A stretch of 64,000 nt of DNA from Rhizobium albus (GTDB taxonomy: Bacteria; Pseudomonadota; Alphaproteobacteria; Rhizobiales; Rhizobiaceae): positions 1,178,001-1,242,000 of the forward strand of contig BSNO01000001.1 of NCBI GenBank assembly GCA_030160035.1, in the 5' to 3' direction. The position numbers were made by a program, and so were the translations under genes. The notes under the pieces are model-generated. The model was not told the origin of the DNA. It was given only the letters and a program-made list of their open reading frames with translations, and did not search any database. This document shows positions 1-9,450 of the stretch, in pieces; the stretch's first letter is position 1; every line of letters starts with the position of its first letter.

Positions 1-191
1 GCGGCCAGTGCACGCCATGCCGGTCCGGCACGGAGAAGATGGTGGAGCTTCTTAAGCGTCCCGGCCATCTGGATGAAGAGACGCTGCGCGACCTCGAATC
101 CGTGATGCGTGATGCCTCCATCTGCGGGTTGGGGCAGGCCGCGCCAAACCCGGTGAACCATCTTCTGACGCATTTCAGGAGTGAACTGTGA
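1..191 (+). CDS. fdsB: NAD-dependent formate dehydrogenase beta subunit (NuoF-like), C-terminal fragment
   Basis: This is the last 62 codons of a gene cut by the window start; the reading frame begins at base 3 and stops with TGA at 189-191. The fragment starts GQCTPCRSGTEKM and continues to SICGLGQAAPNP. That is the C-terminal [4Fe-4S] cluster region of NuoF/FdsB flavoproteins, which carry FMN and NAD and pass electrons to NAD+. It lies directly upstream of the catalytic alpha subunit, as expected for a cytoplasmic fds operon. An alternative GTG start for the alpha subunit at 181 would overlap this stop. Confidence 0.88.
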   Translation, partial: GQCTPCRSGTEKMVELLKRPGHLDEETLRDLESVMRDASICGLGQAAPNPVNHLLTHFRSEL

Positions 192-258
192 GCCAGCGGA
201 TGGATCCGTCCGTGTGTCCGGCGCTTGGCGTCCCACCCAAAAAACCCGAGTCCGCTCA

Positions 259-3099
259 ATGACGAAGCTCATTCCCTTCACGCTCGACGGCAAGGCGGTT
301 GAGGCCGCCGAGGGCGAGACGATCTGGCAGGTGGCAAAGCGCGAAGGCACGCGCATCCCCCATCTCTGCCATCTGGACAAGGTCGGCTACCGGCCGGACG
401 GCAATTGCCGGGCCTGCATGGTGGAGATCGATGGCGAGCGCACGCTTGCCGCCTCCTGCATCCGGAAGCCGACCGAAGCCATGGAGGTGAAGACCCAGAC
501 GGAGAGGGCCGACAAAGCCAGGCGCATGGTTTTCGAAATGCTCGCCGCCGACATGCCTGCACAAGATGCCGGCCCGGACGACCAGTCGTCCTTCTGGCAG
601 TGGGCGGGATCGATGGGCATCTCCGGCTCTGATCGCCTGCGCTCGAAATTCGACCACCAAACGACCGAACTGCTGCACGACGTGTCGAATCCGGCCATCG
701 CGGTCAATCTCGACGCCTGCATTGCCTGCAACGCCTGCGTACGCGCCTGTCGCGAGGTGCAGGTGAACGACGTGATCGGCATGGCCGAACGCGGCAGCCA
801 CATGGTTCCTGTCTTCGACATCCACGACCCGATGGGACTTTCCACCTGCGTCACATGCGGCGAATGCGTCGAAGCGTGTCCGACGGGTGCGCTTTATGAA
901 AAATCCCTGATGGACGCCGATGCCCGCACGCGGACCGTCGAGCAGTTCGACAATGTTGTGGATTCGGTCTGCCCGTTCTGCGGCGTCGGCTGCCAGACGA
1001 CGGTGCGCGTCAAGGACGACGTGATCGTTCAGGTCGATGGCCGCGACGGGCCGGCGAACGAAAACCGGCTTTGCGTCAAAGGCCGCTTCGGCTTCGATTA
1101 TGTGCGCTCGCCGGACCGGCTGACGAAGCCGCTGATCCGCCGGGACGATGCGCCGAAGCGTGGCGACATCAATCTGAAGGGCGCCGACCCGCTGACTGTC
1201 TTCCGCGAAGCGACGTGGGAAGAGGCGCTGGAGCGCGCTTCTAGCGGGCTTACGAAGATCCGCGACGAGCGCGGCGGCCAGGCTATCGCCGGCTTCGGCT
1301 CGGCGAAGGGCTCGAATGAGGACGCCTATCTCTTCCAGAAGTTCATCCGGCAGGGCTTCGGCACCAACAATGTCGATCACTGCACGCGGCTTTGCCACGC
1401 GTCCTCGGTTGCCGCGCTCATGGAAGGCGTCGGCTCAGGTGCGGTCTCGGCGCCGTTCAACGATGCGCTGAAGGCGGATTGCATCATCGTCATCGGCGCG
1501 CGCCCGACCACGAACCACCCCGTTGCGGCGACCTATTTCAAGCAGGCCGCCAAACAGGGTCGCAAGCTCGTCGTCATCGATCCGCGCAAGCAGGACCTGA
1601 TGCGTCATGCGAGCCATTCGCTGGTCTTCAAGCCCGGCACAGACGTCGCGCTTCTCAACGCGATGCTCAATGTCATCATCACCGAGCGGCTCTACGACGA
1701 GCAATACATCCAAGCCAATGTCAGCGGCTTCGAAGCGCTGAAGGAGAAGGTGAAGGACTTCACGCCCGAAGCAATGGAGCCCGTCTGCGCGGTGCCGGCG
1801 ACGACAATTCGCGACGTGGCTCGGCTTTATGCCAAGTCGGAACGCTCGATCATCTTCTGGGGCATGGGCATCTCGCAGCACACGCACGGCACCGACAACT
1901 CGCGCTGCCTGATCGCGATGGCGCTGATCACCGGCCAGATCGGCCGTCCCGGCACGGGGCTGCATCCGCTGCGCGGCCAGAACAATGTGCAGGGCGCCTC
2001 CGACGCCGGCCTCATTCCGATGGTCTATCCGGATTACCGTTCGGTGGAAGATGCCGATATCCGGGCCGAATTCGAAGATCTCTACGGCCGGCCGCTCGAT
2101 GCCAAGCGCGGCTTGACCGTCGTGGAGATCATGGACGCGATCCATGATGGCGAGATCAGCGGCATGTATGTGATGGGTGAAAACCCGGCCATGTCGGACC
2201 CGGATCAGATCCATGCCCGCGCAGCACTCGCCAAGCTTGATCATCTGGTCGTGCAGGACATCTTCCTCACCGAAACCGCCTGGCACGCCGATGTCGTGCT
2301 GCCGGCTTCCGCGCATGCCGAGAAGCTCGGCACCTATACCAACACGAACCGGCAGGTTCAACTTGGCCGGCCGGCCATTTCTTTGCCGGGCGACGCGCGA
2401 CAGGATTGGGAGATCATCCAGGATCTCGCCAGAGCGTGTGGTCTCGACTGGCATTACGGCCATGTCTCGGAGGTTTACACCGAGATGGCTTCCGTCATGC
2501 CGTCGCTGAAGAACATCAGCTGGGAGCGCGTCGAGCGCGAAGGCTCCGTGACCTATCCGGCCGATGGTCCGGACATACCAGGCAACGAGATCATCTTCAG
2601 CAGCGGTTTTCCGACGAAGGATCACCGCGGCAAAATCGTGCCCGCCGATCTCCTGCCGCCGGACGAAGTTCCCGATGAAGATTATCCTCTCGTGCTGACC
2701 ACCGGGCGTTTGCTGGAACACTGGCACACCGGCGCCATGACGCGGCGCGCCGGCGTGCTCGATGCGATAGAACCGGAGGGGATTGCATCGATGAACCCGC
2801 GCGAGATCGCGCGGCGCGGTATGCGACAGGGCATGATGGTGACGGTGGAGACGCGGCGCGGAACCGTCGAGGCGCTGTTGCGCGCCGACCGGGAAGTGGC
2901 GGACGGCATGATCTTCATGCCGTTCTGCTTCAACGAGAGCCCGGCGAACGTTTTGACAAATCCGCAGCTGGATCCGTTCGGCAAAATTCCGGAATTCAAA
3001 TATTGCGCCGCGCGCATCGAGGCATCAGGAACAGAAGCGGGCTTCCGCCACGGGCATCAGGTCGATGCGCCGTTAACGAAAGAATTGCCCAATTCATAA
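259..3099 (+). CDS. fdsA: NAD-dependent formate dehydrogenase alpha subunit (molybdopterin)
   Basis: This 946-residue protein oxidises formate to CO2 in the cytoplasm and passes electrons through iron-sulfur clusters to FdsB. Domains in order are an N-terminal [2Fe-2S] ferredoxin/NuoG-like region (about 1-80), paired [4Fe-4S] motifs near 152-165 and 194-208, the molybdopterin oxidoreductase core beginning around VCPFCGVGC (about 237), and a dinucleotide-binding C-terminal domain. The molybdenum ligand position reads RLCHASS, with Cys379 followed by the conserved His, so this is a cysteine rather than selenocysteine enzyme. ATG at 259 fits the family N-terminus; a GTG at 181 would add 26 atypical residues. 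No fdhD or fdsD follows in the window. Confidence 0.93.
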   Translation: MTKLIPFTLDGKAVEAAEGETIWQVAKREGTRIPHLCHLDKVGYRPDGNCRACMVEIDGERTLAASCIRKPTEAMEVKTQTERADKARRMVFEMLAADMPAQDAGPDDQSSFWQWAGSMGISGSDRLRSKFDHQTTELLHDVSNPAIAVNLDACIACNACVRACREVQVNDVIGMAERGSHMVPVFDIHDPMGLSTCVTCGECVEACPTGALYEKSLMDADARTRTVEQFDNVVDSVCPFCGVGCQTTVRVKDDVIVQVDGRDGPANENRLCVKGRFGFDYVRSPDRLTKPLIRRDDAPKRGDINLKGADPLTVFREATWEEALERASSGLTKIRDERGGQAIAGFGSAKGSNEDAYLFQKFIRQGFGTNNVDHCTRLCHASSVAALMEGVGSGAVSAPFNDALKADCIIVIGARPTTNHPVAATYFKQAAKQGRKLVVIDPRKQDLMRHASHSLVFKPGTDVALLNAMLNVIITERLYDEQYIQANVSGFEALKEKVKDFTPEAMEPVCAVPATTIRDVARLYAKSERSIIFWGMGISQHTHGTDNSRCLIAMALITGQIGRPGTGLHPLRGQNNVQGASDAGLIPMVYPDYRSVEDADIRAEFEDLYGRPLDAKRGLTVVEIMDAIHDGEISGMYVMGENPAMSDPDQIHARAALAKLDHLVVQDIFLTETAWHADVVLPASAHAEKLGTYTNTNRQVQLGRPAISLPGDARQDWEIIQDLARACGLDWHYGHVSEVYTEMASVMPSLKNISWERVEREGSVTYPADGPDIPGNEIIFSSGFPTKDHRGKIVPADLLPPDEVPDEDYPLVLTTGRLLEHWHTGAMTRRAGVLDAIEPEGIASMNPREIARRGMRQGMMVTVETRRGTVEALLRADREVADGMIFMPFCFNESPANVLTNPQLDPFGKIPEFKYCAARIEASGTEAGFRHGHQVDAPLTKELPNS

Positions 3100-3219
3100 T
3101 CGCTTAATCTCTAAATAACCCTCCGGTAACGATATCTCGCTAAAACTTCTCGTGCGGGGGACAAACGCCGCCGAAGCTCCGGAAAAGGTCTCGCGTCCCG
3201 GAGCGGCCCGCCCCTCGAA

Positions 3220-3330
3220 GCGTTTCCAGGTGAAGTGGATACCGGTTCACCGTTCGGAAACGCGGCAAAGCAAGAACGAGAGAAATCGAGCTTTTCGCAG
3301 AAAAGCGACGTTTCTCGAGCGCCTCCAGTT
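3220..3330. repeat. Dispersed palindromic repeat, copy A
   Basis: A 44-base core at 3220-3263 begins GCGTTTCC and ends with its reverse complement GGAAACGC. A second copy with the same 44-base length lies at 36047-36090; I count 37 of 44 identical positions. Similarity continues loosely downstream, both copies reaching a TTCG-n-AGAAAAGCGA segment. This looks like a family of short extragenic palindromic elements of the kind common in rhizobial genomes. The family name was not verified. Confidence 0.7.
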
Positions 3331-3331
3331 A

Positions 3332-3377
3332 CAAGAACAGCCGCGCCTGCACGAAGCAGGCGCGGCTGTTCTTGTTT
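3332..3377. terminator. Strong hairpin between fdsA and the small ORF
   Basis: A perfect 19-bp stem (3332-3350 with 3356-3374) closes a 5-base loop ACGAA. It is followed by TTT on the plus strand. It lies about 230 bases after fdsA and 20 bases beyond the stop of the minus-strand small ORF, so it could end transcription from both sides. The poly-U tract is short, so an RNA-stability role is also possible. Confidence 0.65.
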
Positions 3378-3393
3378 GACCTTCCGGTCGCCG

Positions 3394-3540
3394 TCAGATG
3401 TCGAAGAAGCGGTGCCGTCTCGTGTTGAACGGGCCGCACTCGATCTGGTGACGCAGCACGAAATCGTGGGGACGTGCGGATGCGGCAGGGCGATTGGCCC
3501 CGGCAAAGCGGCGACGCAGATTGTTCAGGAAGTCACGCAT
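3394..3540 (-). CDS. Small basic protein, 48 residues, unknown function
   Basis: A 48-codon frame starts with ATG at 3540 and stops at 3394. The protein begins MRDFLNNLRRRFAG and ends with TRRHRFFDI. It is Arg/His-rich with one cysteine (HQIECGPF). Nearly all codons end in G or C, as in the real genes around it, and a strong hairpin sits just after the stop. I do not recognise a family. It is probably a genuine small gene because the codon bias is too consistent for a chance frame, but there is no independent proof. Confidence 0.5.
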   Translation of the reverse strand: MRDFLNNLRRRFAGANRPAASARPHDFVLRHQIECGPFNTRRHRFFDI

Positions 3541-3841
3541 GCACTTCACTCTTGAGTCTCGAAACGCGTGCAAGGCATATAGGCTTGTCGCCGCGTCGCC
3601 GCCGACATGGCAGCGCCATGGCGTGTCGCAAAAAAGCTAGCTGCCGCGACGGTCATTCAGGGCTGCAGGCATCGATAGCCTCTACTTGTTCAGCTTCGGT
3701 TCAAAATCCGTTAGGTTTGATAAAATACTGTAAATACCCGAAATTTCTCGCTTCTAGACTTCAGTTGTGCGCCTCAACGTAAGCAATCGTTAATGTAGCA
3801 TACGCTAGCCCTTGCTTGGTGCAGCAGGGGCCTTCTCAGTC
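3541..3841. other. Non-coding region upstream of tadG-like gene
   Basis: This stretch becomes distinctly AT-richer than its surroundings from about 3690 (AAATACTGTAAATACCCG and similar). No convincing coding frame is visible. It probably contains the promoter of the TadG-like gene and, at its left end, that of the small minus-strand ORF. I could not define clean -35/-10 elements. Confidence 0.4.
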
Positions 3842-5092
3842 ATGATTTCAAGATTCCTATCCAATCGTCGCGGCAACGTCGCCATGATCACCGCGCTGGC
3901 TTTCCTGCCGCTCCTGGGTGCGGCAGGGCTCGCCGTGGACTATGTCAACCTGTCGCGCGAACGCACCAATTTGCAGGCGATCGCCGATGCGGCTGTGCTG
4001 ATGGCAGCAGGGATCTCGCTGGATGACGAGAGCGTAGCGCGTCGCGAGGTCGACCGCTATATTTCGTCGCTCGCCTACGCCGATGACCTCGATTGGGATG
4101 TTTCCCTGGTGGATGGTGAACTGCAGCTCAGCATCAACCGCACGATCCCGTTGCGCATAGCCTCGGTCCTCAATGCGCCGACGGCGGATATCGGTGTTCA
4201 GAGTTTCGCTAAACAGGCTCGCAGCGTCGGGCGCGGCGGTCTGGAACTGGCACTCGTGCTCGATGTCAGCAATTCCATGAAGAATCGAATGCCGGAAATG
4301 AAATTGGCCGCCAATCGCTTGATCGACGAGATCTATGGAACCGAGGCGACGCTTCCCAATGTGCGTGTGTCGCTCGTGCCGTTTTCCGGCCGCGTGAATT
4401 TCGTCGACTATGGCTGGGATTGGATGTCGGACCAGACGGGCCGCAATGTCGCAAATGCGCAGCTAAGAAACCCGAAGAAGGATGCGTTTTCGCCGTCCGC
4501 ATCGGCACTGTGTTCCGGTTGGCGCAGTGGCACCAATGGTGAGACGGACGCTTCCCCAACGGTCGAAAAACTTCCCATGTTCGACGGGCCGCACGAAACC
4601 TGCCCGCAATCTCGGATGATCGCTCTAACGGAGAGCAGGGCGGTGATCCAGGACGGGATCAACGCGCTGACCAATAATCACGGCACGAGCACGCAGGTCG
4701 GGCTTCTGTGGGGCTGGCGTTCGCTCTCGCCGGATTGGCAGGGTCACTGGTTTTCCGGCAACCCCGATTTGCCTCTGTCCTACGAGGAGACACCCGGCAA
4801 GCACGTCGTCATCATGACCGATGGAAAGAACCATCCAAAACAAGCCGGCGACGAGCATACCGAAGACGAGGTCAATGCCCAGTTGATCCGGCAGTGTCAG
4901 CGGATGCGCGACCAGGGCTATACGATCTACGCAGTTACCTATTACATGAACGGGACGTTGACCGACCTTTACACCGCCTGCACCGGTGTTGCCGATCATG
5001 TCTATGACGCAAATTCGGCTTCCGAACTGTCGGCGGCATTCGAGGATATCGGCGGATCGCTCGTATCGTCGGCGCTTCGTCTCACCCGCTGA
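3842..5092 (+). CDS. TadG-like pilus assembly protein with von Willebrand A domain
   Basis: This is a 416-residue membrane-anchored protein. Residues about 10-35 form the hydrophobic TadE/TadG-type N-terminal segment (RRGNVAMITALAFLPLLG), followed by an ADAAVLMAAG motif typical of Tad pseudopilin-like proteins. A VWA domain starts near residue 137 with the metal-site motif DVSNSM and extends towards the C-terminus, including a second acidic strand (VVIMTDGKN). Family members are placed in Flp/Tad pilus assembly or surface adhesion. No other tad genes are nearby, so the protein is an orphan. ATG at 3842 is preferred over TTG at 3812, which adds ten residues outside the family pattern. Confidence 0.8.
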   Translation: MISRFLSNRRGNVAMITALAFLPLLGAAGLAVDYVNLSRERTNLQAIADAAVLMAAGISLDDESVARREVDRYISSLAYADDLDWDVSLVDGELQLSINRTIPLRIASVLNAPTADIGVQSFAKQARSVGRGGLELALVLDVSNSMKNRMPEMKLAANRLIDEIYGTEATLPNVRVSLVPFSGRVNFVDYGWDWMSDQTGRNVANAQLRNPKKDAFSPSASALCSGWRSGTNGETDASPTVEKLPMFDGPHETCPQSRMIALTESRAVIQDGINALTNNHGTSTQVGLLWGWRSLSPDWQGHWFSGNPDLPLSYEETPGKHVVIMTDGKNHPKQAGDEHTEDEVNAQLIRQCQRMRDQGYTIYAVTYYMNGTLTDLYTACTGVADHVYDANSASELSAAFEDIGGSLVSSALRLTR

Positions 5093-5150
5093 CCTTTGCC
5101 ATCGCGGGTGCTAAGGACGGCCGACCTAATCTGCGGCCGGAGACTGTCTT

Positions 5151-6611
5151 TTGGCAAAAGCGCTGATGTTGCAAGGAACCGGCTCGGATGTCGGCAAGAC
5201 GGTTCTGGTGGCAGGGCTCTGCCGCCTTGCGTCGAACCGCGGGATCAGGGTCAAACCTTTCAAGCCGCAGAATATGTCGAACAACGCCGCCGTCGCCGAG
5301 GATGGCGGCGAGATGGGGCGGGCGCAGTGGTTGCAGGCGCTGGCCGCGCGCACAGCGCCTTCGATACACATGAACCCGATCCTTCTGAAGCCGGAAAGTG
5401 AGACGGGAAGCCAGGTCGTCGTTCACGGCCGCGTCGTGGGCAAGGCCAGGGGCAGGGACTACCAGGCGCTGAAGCCGCAGTTGCTCGAAAAGGTGATGGA
5501 GAGCTTTGCGCTTCTCAAGCAGGATTGCGACCTCGTGCTGGTAGAAGGGGCCGGGTCGCCTGCCGAGATCAATCTGCGCGCCGGCGACATCGCCAATATG
5601 GGCTTTGCGACGAAGGCCGGCGTGCCGGTGGTGCTCGTCGGCGATATCGACAGGGGCGGTGTGATCGCCTCGCTCGTTGGGACGCATCACATCCTGCCGG
5701 AGGAAGACCGGCGCATGATCTGCGGCTACCTTATCAACAAGTTTCGCGGTGATGTCAGTCTCTTCGACGAGGGGCTGGCGGCGATCACGCGGTTCACCGG
5801 CTGGCCAAGCTTCGGCGTCGTTCCCTGGCTTCCCGAAACGGCGCGATTGCCGGCGGAGGATTCCGTGGCACTCGAGCGATTGGTGGCAGGATCGGCGCGT
5901 GCGCTGAAGGTGGCTGTGCCCGTCCTGTCGCGGATCGCGAATTTCGACGATCTCGATCCGCTTGCGGCCGAGCCTGAGATCGACCTGGTCTATGTGCGCA
6001 GCGGCGAACGCTTGCCTGACGATGCCGGCCTGATCGTGATTCCGGGTTCGAAATCGACCATCGGCGATCTCGCCGCTTTCCGGGCAAACGGGTGGGATCT
6101 CGATCTCGCGCGTCATGTGCGCCGCGGCGGCCACGTGGTCGGCATTTGCGGCGGATACCAGATGCTGGGTCGCAGCGTTGCTGATCCGCTTGGGCTCGAG
6201 GGCGCACCGTCCCGCGTTGATGGGCTCGGGTTGCTCGACGTCGATACGGTGATGGCGCCCGACAAGGTCGTTCGGAATGTCTCCGCCCATTCGACGGTGT
6301 TCGATGAGCCCTTGCAGGGATACGAAATCCATCTCGGCGTCAGCGAAGGACCGGATGCGGCCCGTGCGCCCGTGGTGATCGACGGGCGACCGGATGGCGC
6401 CACCACCGCCGATGGGCGTGTGATGGGCACCTATCTGCACGGGCTATTTGCCGCCGACGGGTTCCGCCGCGCTTATCTCGCGACACTCGGTGTAAAAGCC
6501 GGGGGAGACAGTTATGCGCAAGGCGTCGACGCCGCTCTCGACGCCATCGCCGCGCGGCTGGAACAGGTGCTCGATGTCGACGGGCTTCTCGGTTCGGCCG
6601 CGTCTGTCTGA
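5151..6611 (+). CDS. cobQ: Cobyric acid synthase
   Basis: This 486-residue glutamine-dependent amidotransferase amidates four carboxylates of adenosylcobyrinic acid a,c-diamide. The N-terminal P-loop-like motif GTGSDVGKT is at residues 10-18. The C-terminal class I-type glutaminase domain has its nucleophile in GICGGYQML (Cys333) and a conserved YLHGLF histidine near 430. The TTG at 5151 gives the usual family start MAKALM; the next Met codon is only five residues further. It stands just before the cobalamin riboswitch, so it is transcribed separately from the hupE operon. Confidence 0.93.
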   Translation: MAKALMLQGTGSDVGKTVLVAGLCRLASNRGIRVKPFKPQNMSNNAAVAEDGGEMGRAQWLQALAARTAPSIHMNPILLKPESETGSQVVVHGRVVGKARGRDYQALKPQLLEKVMESFALLKQDCDLVLVEGAGSPAEINLRAGDIANMGFATKAGVPVVLVGDIDRGGVIASLVGTHHILPEEDRRMICGYLINKFRGDVSLFDEGLAAITRFTGWPSFGVVPWLPETARLPAEDSVALERLVAGSARALKVAVPVLSRIANFDDLDPLAAEPEIDLVYVRSGERLPDDAGLIVIPGSKSTIGDLAAFRANGWDLDLARHVRRGGHVVGICGGYQMLGRSVADPLGLEGAPSRVDGLGLLDVDTVMAPDKVVRNVSAHSTVFDEPLQGYEIHLGVSEGPDAARAPVVIDGRPDGATTADGRVMGTYLHGLFAADGFRRAYLATLGVKAGGDSYAQGVDAALDAIAARLEQVLDVDGLLGSAASV

Positions 6612-6669
6612 TGTGCGCAGCGCTCGAACGCGATTGACACCGATCGGGCGCCACGCCTATCTCTAGTAC

Positions 6670-7030
6670 ATCGAAAGGTTTCCTGAGCGCCATTGGCGTT
6701 CGGGGATGAAAAGGGAATGCGAGGGGTGGACCCAATTCGGGCGCCTTGATCGCAGCCGACCCCGCGACTGTAGAGTGGCGAGGCTTTCCCATCTGGCGAT
6801 TGTGTCTCGTTGGTCGATGCCCGGCATGGTGCAGGGCAGGCCATCGATGGGCAATCACTGGAAAAGCCACTGGAGTGGCGACTGCGCAGAACCACGGCTG
6901 GACGCCTCCTGTCTACGAATCGTCCGCCGGCGCAGCCGCCGCAAGCTCCGGGAAGGTTAGGGACAAGCCGTTGCACCGGACCTTCGGGTCCGGTGCTGCA
7001 GCCACGAGCCAGGAGACCTGCCTGTCGACA
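6670..7030 (+). promoter_or_regulatory. Cobalamin riboswitch (expanded)
   Basis: Canonical conserved blocks appear in order: AAAAGGGAA near 6709-6717, CCCCGCGACTGTA ending at 6771, AGCCACTGG near 6865-6873, CCGGGAAGG at 6948-6956, and the B12 box GAGCCAGGAGACCTGCC at 7006-7022. A GCACCGGACC-TTCG hairpin (6973-6996) precedes the B12 box. Spacing is much larger than usual: about 95 bases between the second and third blocks and about 75 between the third and fourth, giving roughly 360 bases instead of about 200. It should repress the hupE-cob operon when adenosylcobalamin is abundant. Confidence 0.88.
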
Positions 7031-7131
7031 TCGAACCTAGAGGGACGGGGTGTTCCGCTCTTGGCCAACAGTCTCGTTGCCGGGGGACACCGGTCTATGG
7101 GGGAGACTGCGCGGTCAGGCGAACACGCCGT

Positions 7132-7164
7132 TCAGAGGCCTTTATGGCCTATCTGACACGGGAG
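7132..7164 (+). promoter_or_regulatory. Hairpin and RBS before hupE (possible expression platform)
   Basis: CAGAGGCC-TTTAT-GGCC-TA-TCTG forms a hairpin at 7132-7156, immediately before the ribosome binding site GGGAG at 7160-7164, eight bases ahead of the hupE ATG. This position suits translational control by the upstream riboswitch. The coupling is inferred, not shown. Confidence 0.4.
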
Positions 7165-7172
7165 TTGTCTTC

Positions 7173-7808
7173 ATGATCGTCTTCAAGCGCGGCGTAGCAG
7201 CCGCATTCTTCACTGTGCTTGCCTCGTCTGCCTACGCCCATCATCCAATGGGCGGCGAGACGCCCTCAACCTTCTCTGCAGGTCTCTTGTCCGGCATCGG
7301 GCACCCGATCATCGGGCTCGACCATCTGGCGTTCATCATCGCCGTCGGTATTGCGGCCACGCTCACGCGCCATCGCTTTGCCATGCCGCTTTTCTTCATC
7401 GGCGCGACTGTTCTCGGCACGCTTGTTCACCTCGCAGCGCTGGGTCTCCCTTTCGTGGAAGTCATGGTCGCGCTGTCGGTCGCGGTGCTCGGCATCATGC
7501 TGCTTTCGGGCCGCGCTTATGCTCCGGCCGCCTACGCTGCCGTCTTTGCGCTGGCCGGCCTGTTTCATGGTCACGCCTATGGCGAAGCCGTGTTCGGAGC
7601 CGAGACGACACCGGTGCTCGCCTATCTCGCCGGCTTTGCAGCCACGCAGTACCTGATCGCGATCGGTGCTGGCCTCGCCGCGACGGCACTGTTCGCCACC
7701 GGCCGGACTGCCGACAACGTCGCCTTGCGGATCTCGGGCGGCGTCGTTGCAGGCGTCGGTGCCTTGCTCGTCGGCGAGCATCTGCTTGCCGCCATCGGTC
7801 TTGCCTGA
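7173..7808 (+). CDS. hupE: HupE/UreJ-family metal (probable cobalt) transporter
   Basis: This 211-residue membrane protein has a cleavable-looking N-terminus ending ASSAYA, then HHPMGG and the HupE signature [15 protein letters not shown], followed by about six hydrophobic helices. HupE/UreJ proteins carry nickel or cobalt. Placement directly under a cobalamin riboswitch and ahead of cobU-cobW-cobN indicates cobalt import for corrin synthesis. ATG at 7173 has RBS GGGAG; a longer frame from 7050 would read into the leader. It is the first gene of the riboswitch-controlled operon. Confidence 0.87.
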   Translation: MIVFKRGVAAAFFTVLASSAYAHHPMGGETPSTFSAGLLSGIGHPIIGLDHLAFIIAVGIAATLTRHRFAMPLFFIGATVLGTLVHLAALGLPFVEVMVALSVAVLGIMLLSGRAYAPAAYAAVFALAGLFHGHAYGEAVFGAETTPVLAYLAGFAATQYLIAIGAGLAATALFATGRTADNVALRISGGVVAGVGALLVGEHLLAAIGLA

Positions 7809-7812
7809 CCAC

Positions 7813-8346
7813 ATGGCGGAACAGCGCAACGGGGCGGTCTTCGTCCTTGGCGGGGCCCGCTCCGGCAAATCGGCCTATGCCGAAAAGCTGGCGCGGGAAA
7901 CCGGCCTCCCGCGCCACTACGTCGCTACGGCACAGGCCTTCGACGACGAGATGCGGGCGAGGATCGCACGGCACAGGGTCGATCGTGGCGCGGACTGGGT
8001 AACTCATGATTGCCCGCTTTCGCTCACCGGAGTCCTGCGCGAGCACATCCGGCCCGACCGAGTCGTGCTGGTGGATTGCCTGACGCTCTGGGTCACCAAT
8101 CTCATGATGGAGGAGCAGGGCGATGCCGCGATGGACGCTGCTTTCGACGATCTCGTCTCGCTCCTCGCCAGCCCGCCCGGTCGCGTGATCCTCGTCTCCA
8201 ACGAGGTCGGCCTCGGCATCGTGCCGGAAAATTCCATGGCGCGTGCCTTTCGCGATCACGCAGGGCGCCTGCACCAGAAAATCGCTGCGGTCGCGGGCGA
8301 AGTCTATTTCGTCGCCGCCGGCCTGCCGCTCAAAATGAAGGGTTAG
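7813..8346 (+). CDS. cobU: Adenosylcobinamide kinase / adenosylcobinamide-phosphate guanylyltransferase
   Basis: This 177-residue bifunctional enzyme phosphorylates adenosylcobinamide and transfers GMP to it during nucleotide-loop assembly (called CobP in Pseudomonas denitrificans). The P-loop GGARSGKS lies at residues 13-20, and the candidate guanylylated histidine is His54 in [21 protein letters not shown] and [11 protein letters not shown] are family hallmarks. It begins four bases after the hupE stop, so it is translationally close-coupled in the riboswitch operon. Confidence 0.92.
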   Translation: MAEQRNGAVFVLGGARSGKSAYAEKLARETGLPRHYVATAQAFDDEMRARIARHRVDRGADWVTHDCPLSLTGVLREHIRPDRVVLVDCLTLWVTNLMMEEQGDAAMDAAFDDLVSLLASPPGRVILVSNEVGLGIVPENSMARAFRDHAGRLHQKIAAVAGEVYFVAAGLPLKMKG

Positions 8347-8351
8347 TTCCC

Positions 8352-9404
8352 ATGCAAGCGAAGATACCAGCAACGGTGATCACCGGCTTTCTCGGCGCCG
8401 GCAAGACGACGATCATTCGTAACCTGCTGATGAATGCGCAAGGCCGCCGCATCGCGCTGATCATCAACGAATTCGGCGATCTGGGCGTCGATGGCGACGT
8501 GCTCAAGGGCTGCGGTGCCGAAACCTGCTCGGAAGATGACATCGTCGAACTGACCAATGGCTGCATCTGCTGCACGGTCGCCGACGATTTCATCCCGACG
8601 ATGGAAAAGCTTCTGGAACGGGACCGGCTGCCGGATCACATCGTCATCGAGACCTCCGGCCTTGCGCTGCCGCAACCGCTCGTCAACGCCTTCAACTGGC
8701 CGGGCATCAAGGAGCGGGTGACGGTCGATGGCGTCGTCACGGTCGTCGACAGTGCAGCGGTCGCCGCCGGGCGCTTTGCCGATGACGAGGACCGCGTCGA
8801 TGCGCTCCGTGCCGCCGACGAGAGCCTCGATCATGAAAGCCCGATGGAAGAGCTTTTCGAGGATCAGCTGACTGCCGCCGACCTCATCATTCTTAACAAG
8901 AGCGATCTCGTCGATGCGGCGGGCCTCGGCGCTGTGCGCAACGACGTGGCGGCGCGCACCAGCCGCAAGCCGCGGATGATCGAAGCATCCGGTGGCGAGG
9001 TATCGGCGGCTGTCCTGCTCGGTCTCGGCGTCGGCACCGAAAGCGATATCGCCAATCGCCGATCCCATCACGAGATCGAGCATGAGAATGGCGAGGAGCA
9101 CGATCACGACGATTTCGAAAGCTTCGTCGTCGATCTGGGCGCTGTCGCTGCACCCGATCGCTTTTCGAAAGCGCTGAGGGACATCATCGCCACCCACGAC
9201 ATTTTGCGGCTCAAAGGCTTCGCAGATGTCGCAGGTAAGCCCATGCGGCTTGTGGTGCAGGCGGTCGGGAGCCGCGTCGACAGCTATTTCGACCGCGCCT
9301 GGAAGCCGGGAGAGGAGCGCGGGACACGCCTCGTCGTGATCGGACTTCACGATGGACTCGACGAGGCGGCGATCACCGCAGCCCTGCAGGATGCCGCGCG
9401 ATGA
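8352..9404 (+). CDS. cobW: CobW GTPase, cobalt chaperone
   Basis: This 350-residue G3E GTPase is thought to deliver cobalt to the cobaltochelatase. The Walker A motif GFLGAGKTT is at residues 12-20 and the metal-binding GCICC motif at about 70-74. A His/Glu/Asp-rich metal segment (HHEIEHENGEEHDHDD) lies near 238-254, before the C-terminal CobW domain. It starts five bases after cobU and precedes cobN, the usual order in aerobic-type cob operons. Confidence 0.94.
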   Translation: MQAKIPATVITGFLGAGKTTIIRNLLMNAQGRRIALIINEFGDLGVDGDVLKGCGAETCSEDDIVELTNGCICCTVADDFIPTMEKLLERDRLPDHIVIETSGLALPQPLVNAFNWPGIKERVTVDGVVTVVDSAAVAAGRFADDEDRVDALRAADESLDHESPMEELFEDQLTAADLIILNKSDLVDAAGLGAVRNDVAARTSRKPRMIEASGGEVSAAVLLGLGVGTESDIANRRSHHEIEHENGEEHDHDDFESFVVDLGAVAAPDRFSKALRDIIATHDILRLKGFADVAGKPMRLVVQAVGSRVDSYFDRAWKPGEERGTRLVVIGLHDGLDEAAITAALQDAAR

Positions 9405-9450
9405 CAATAAAACGTCGATCACGCTGTAACGGCTGCAGGCGACGTCGGCC

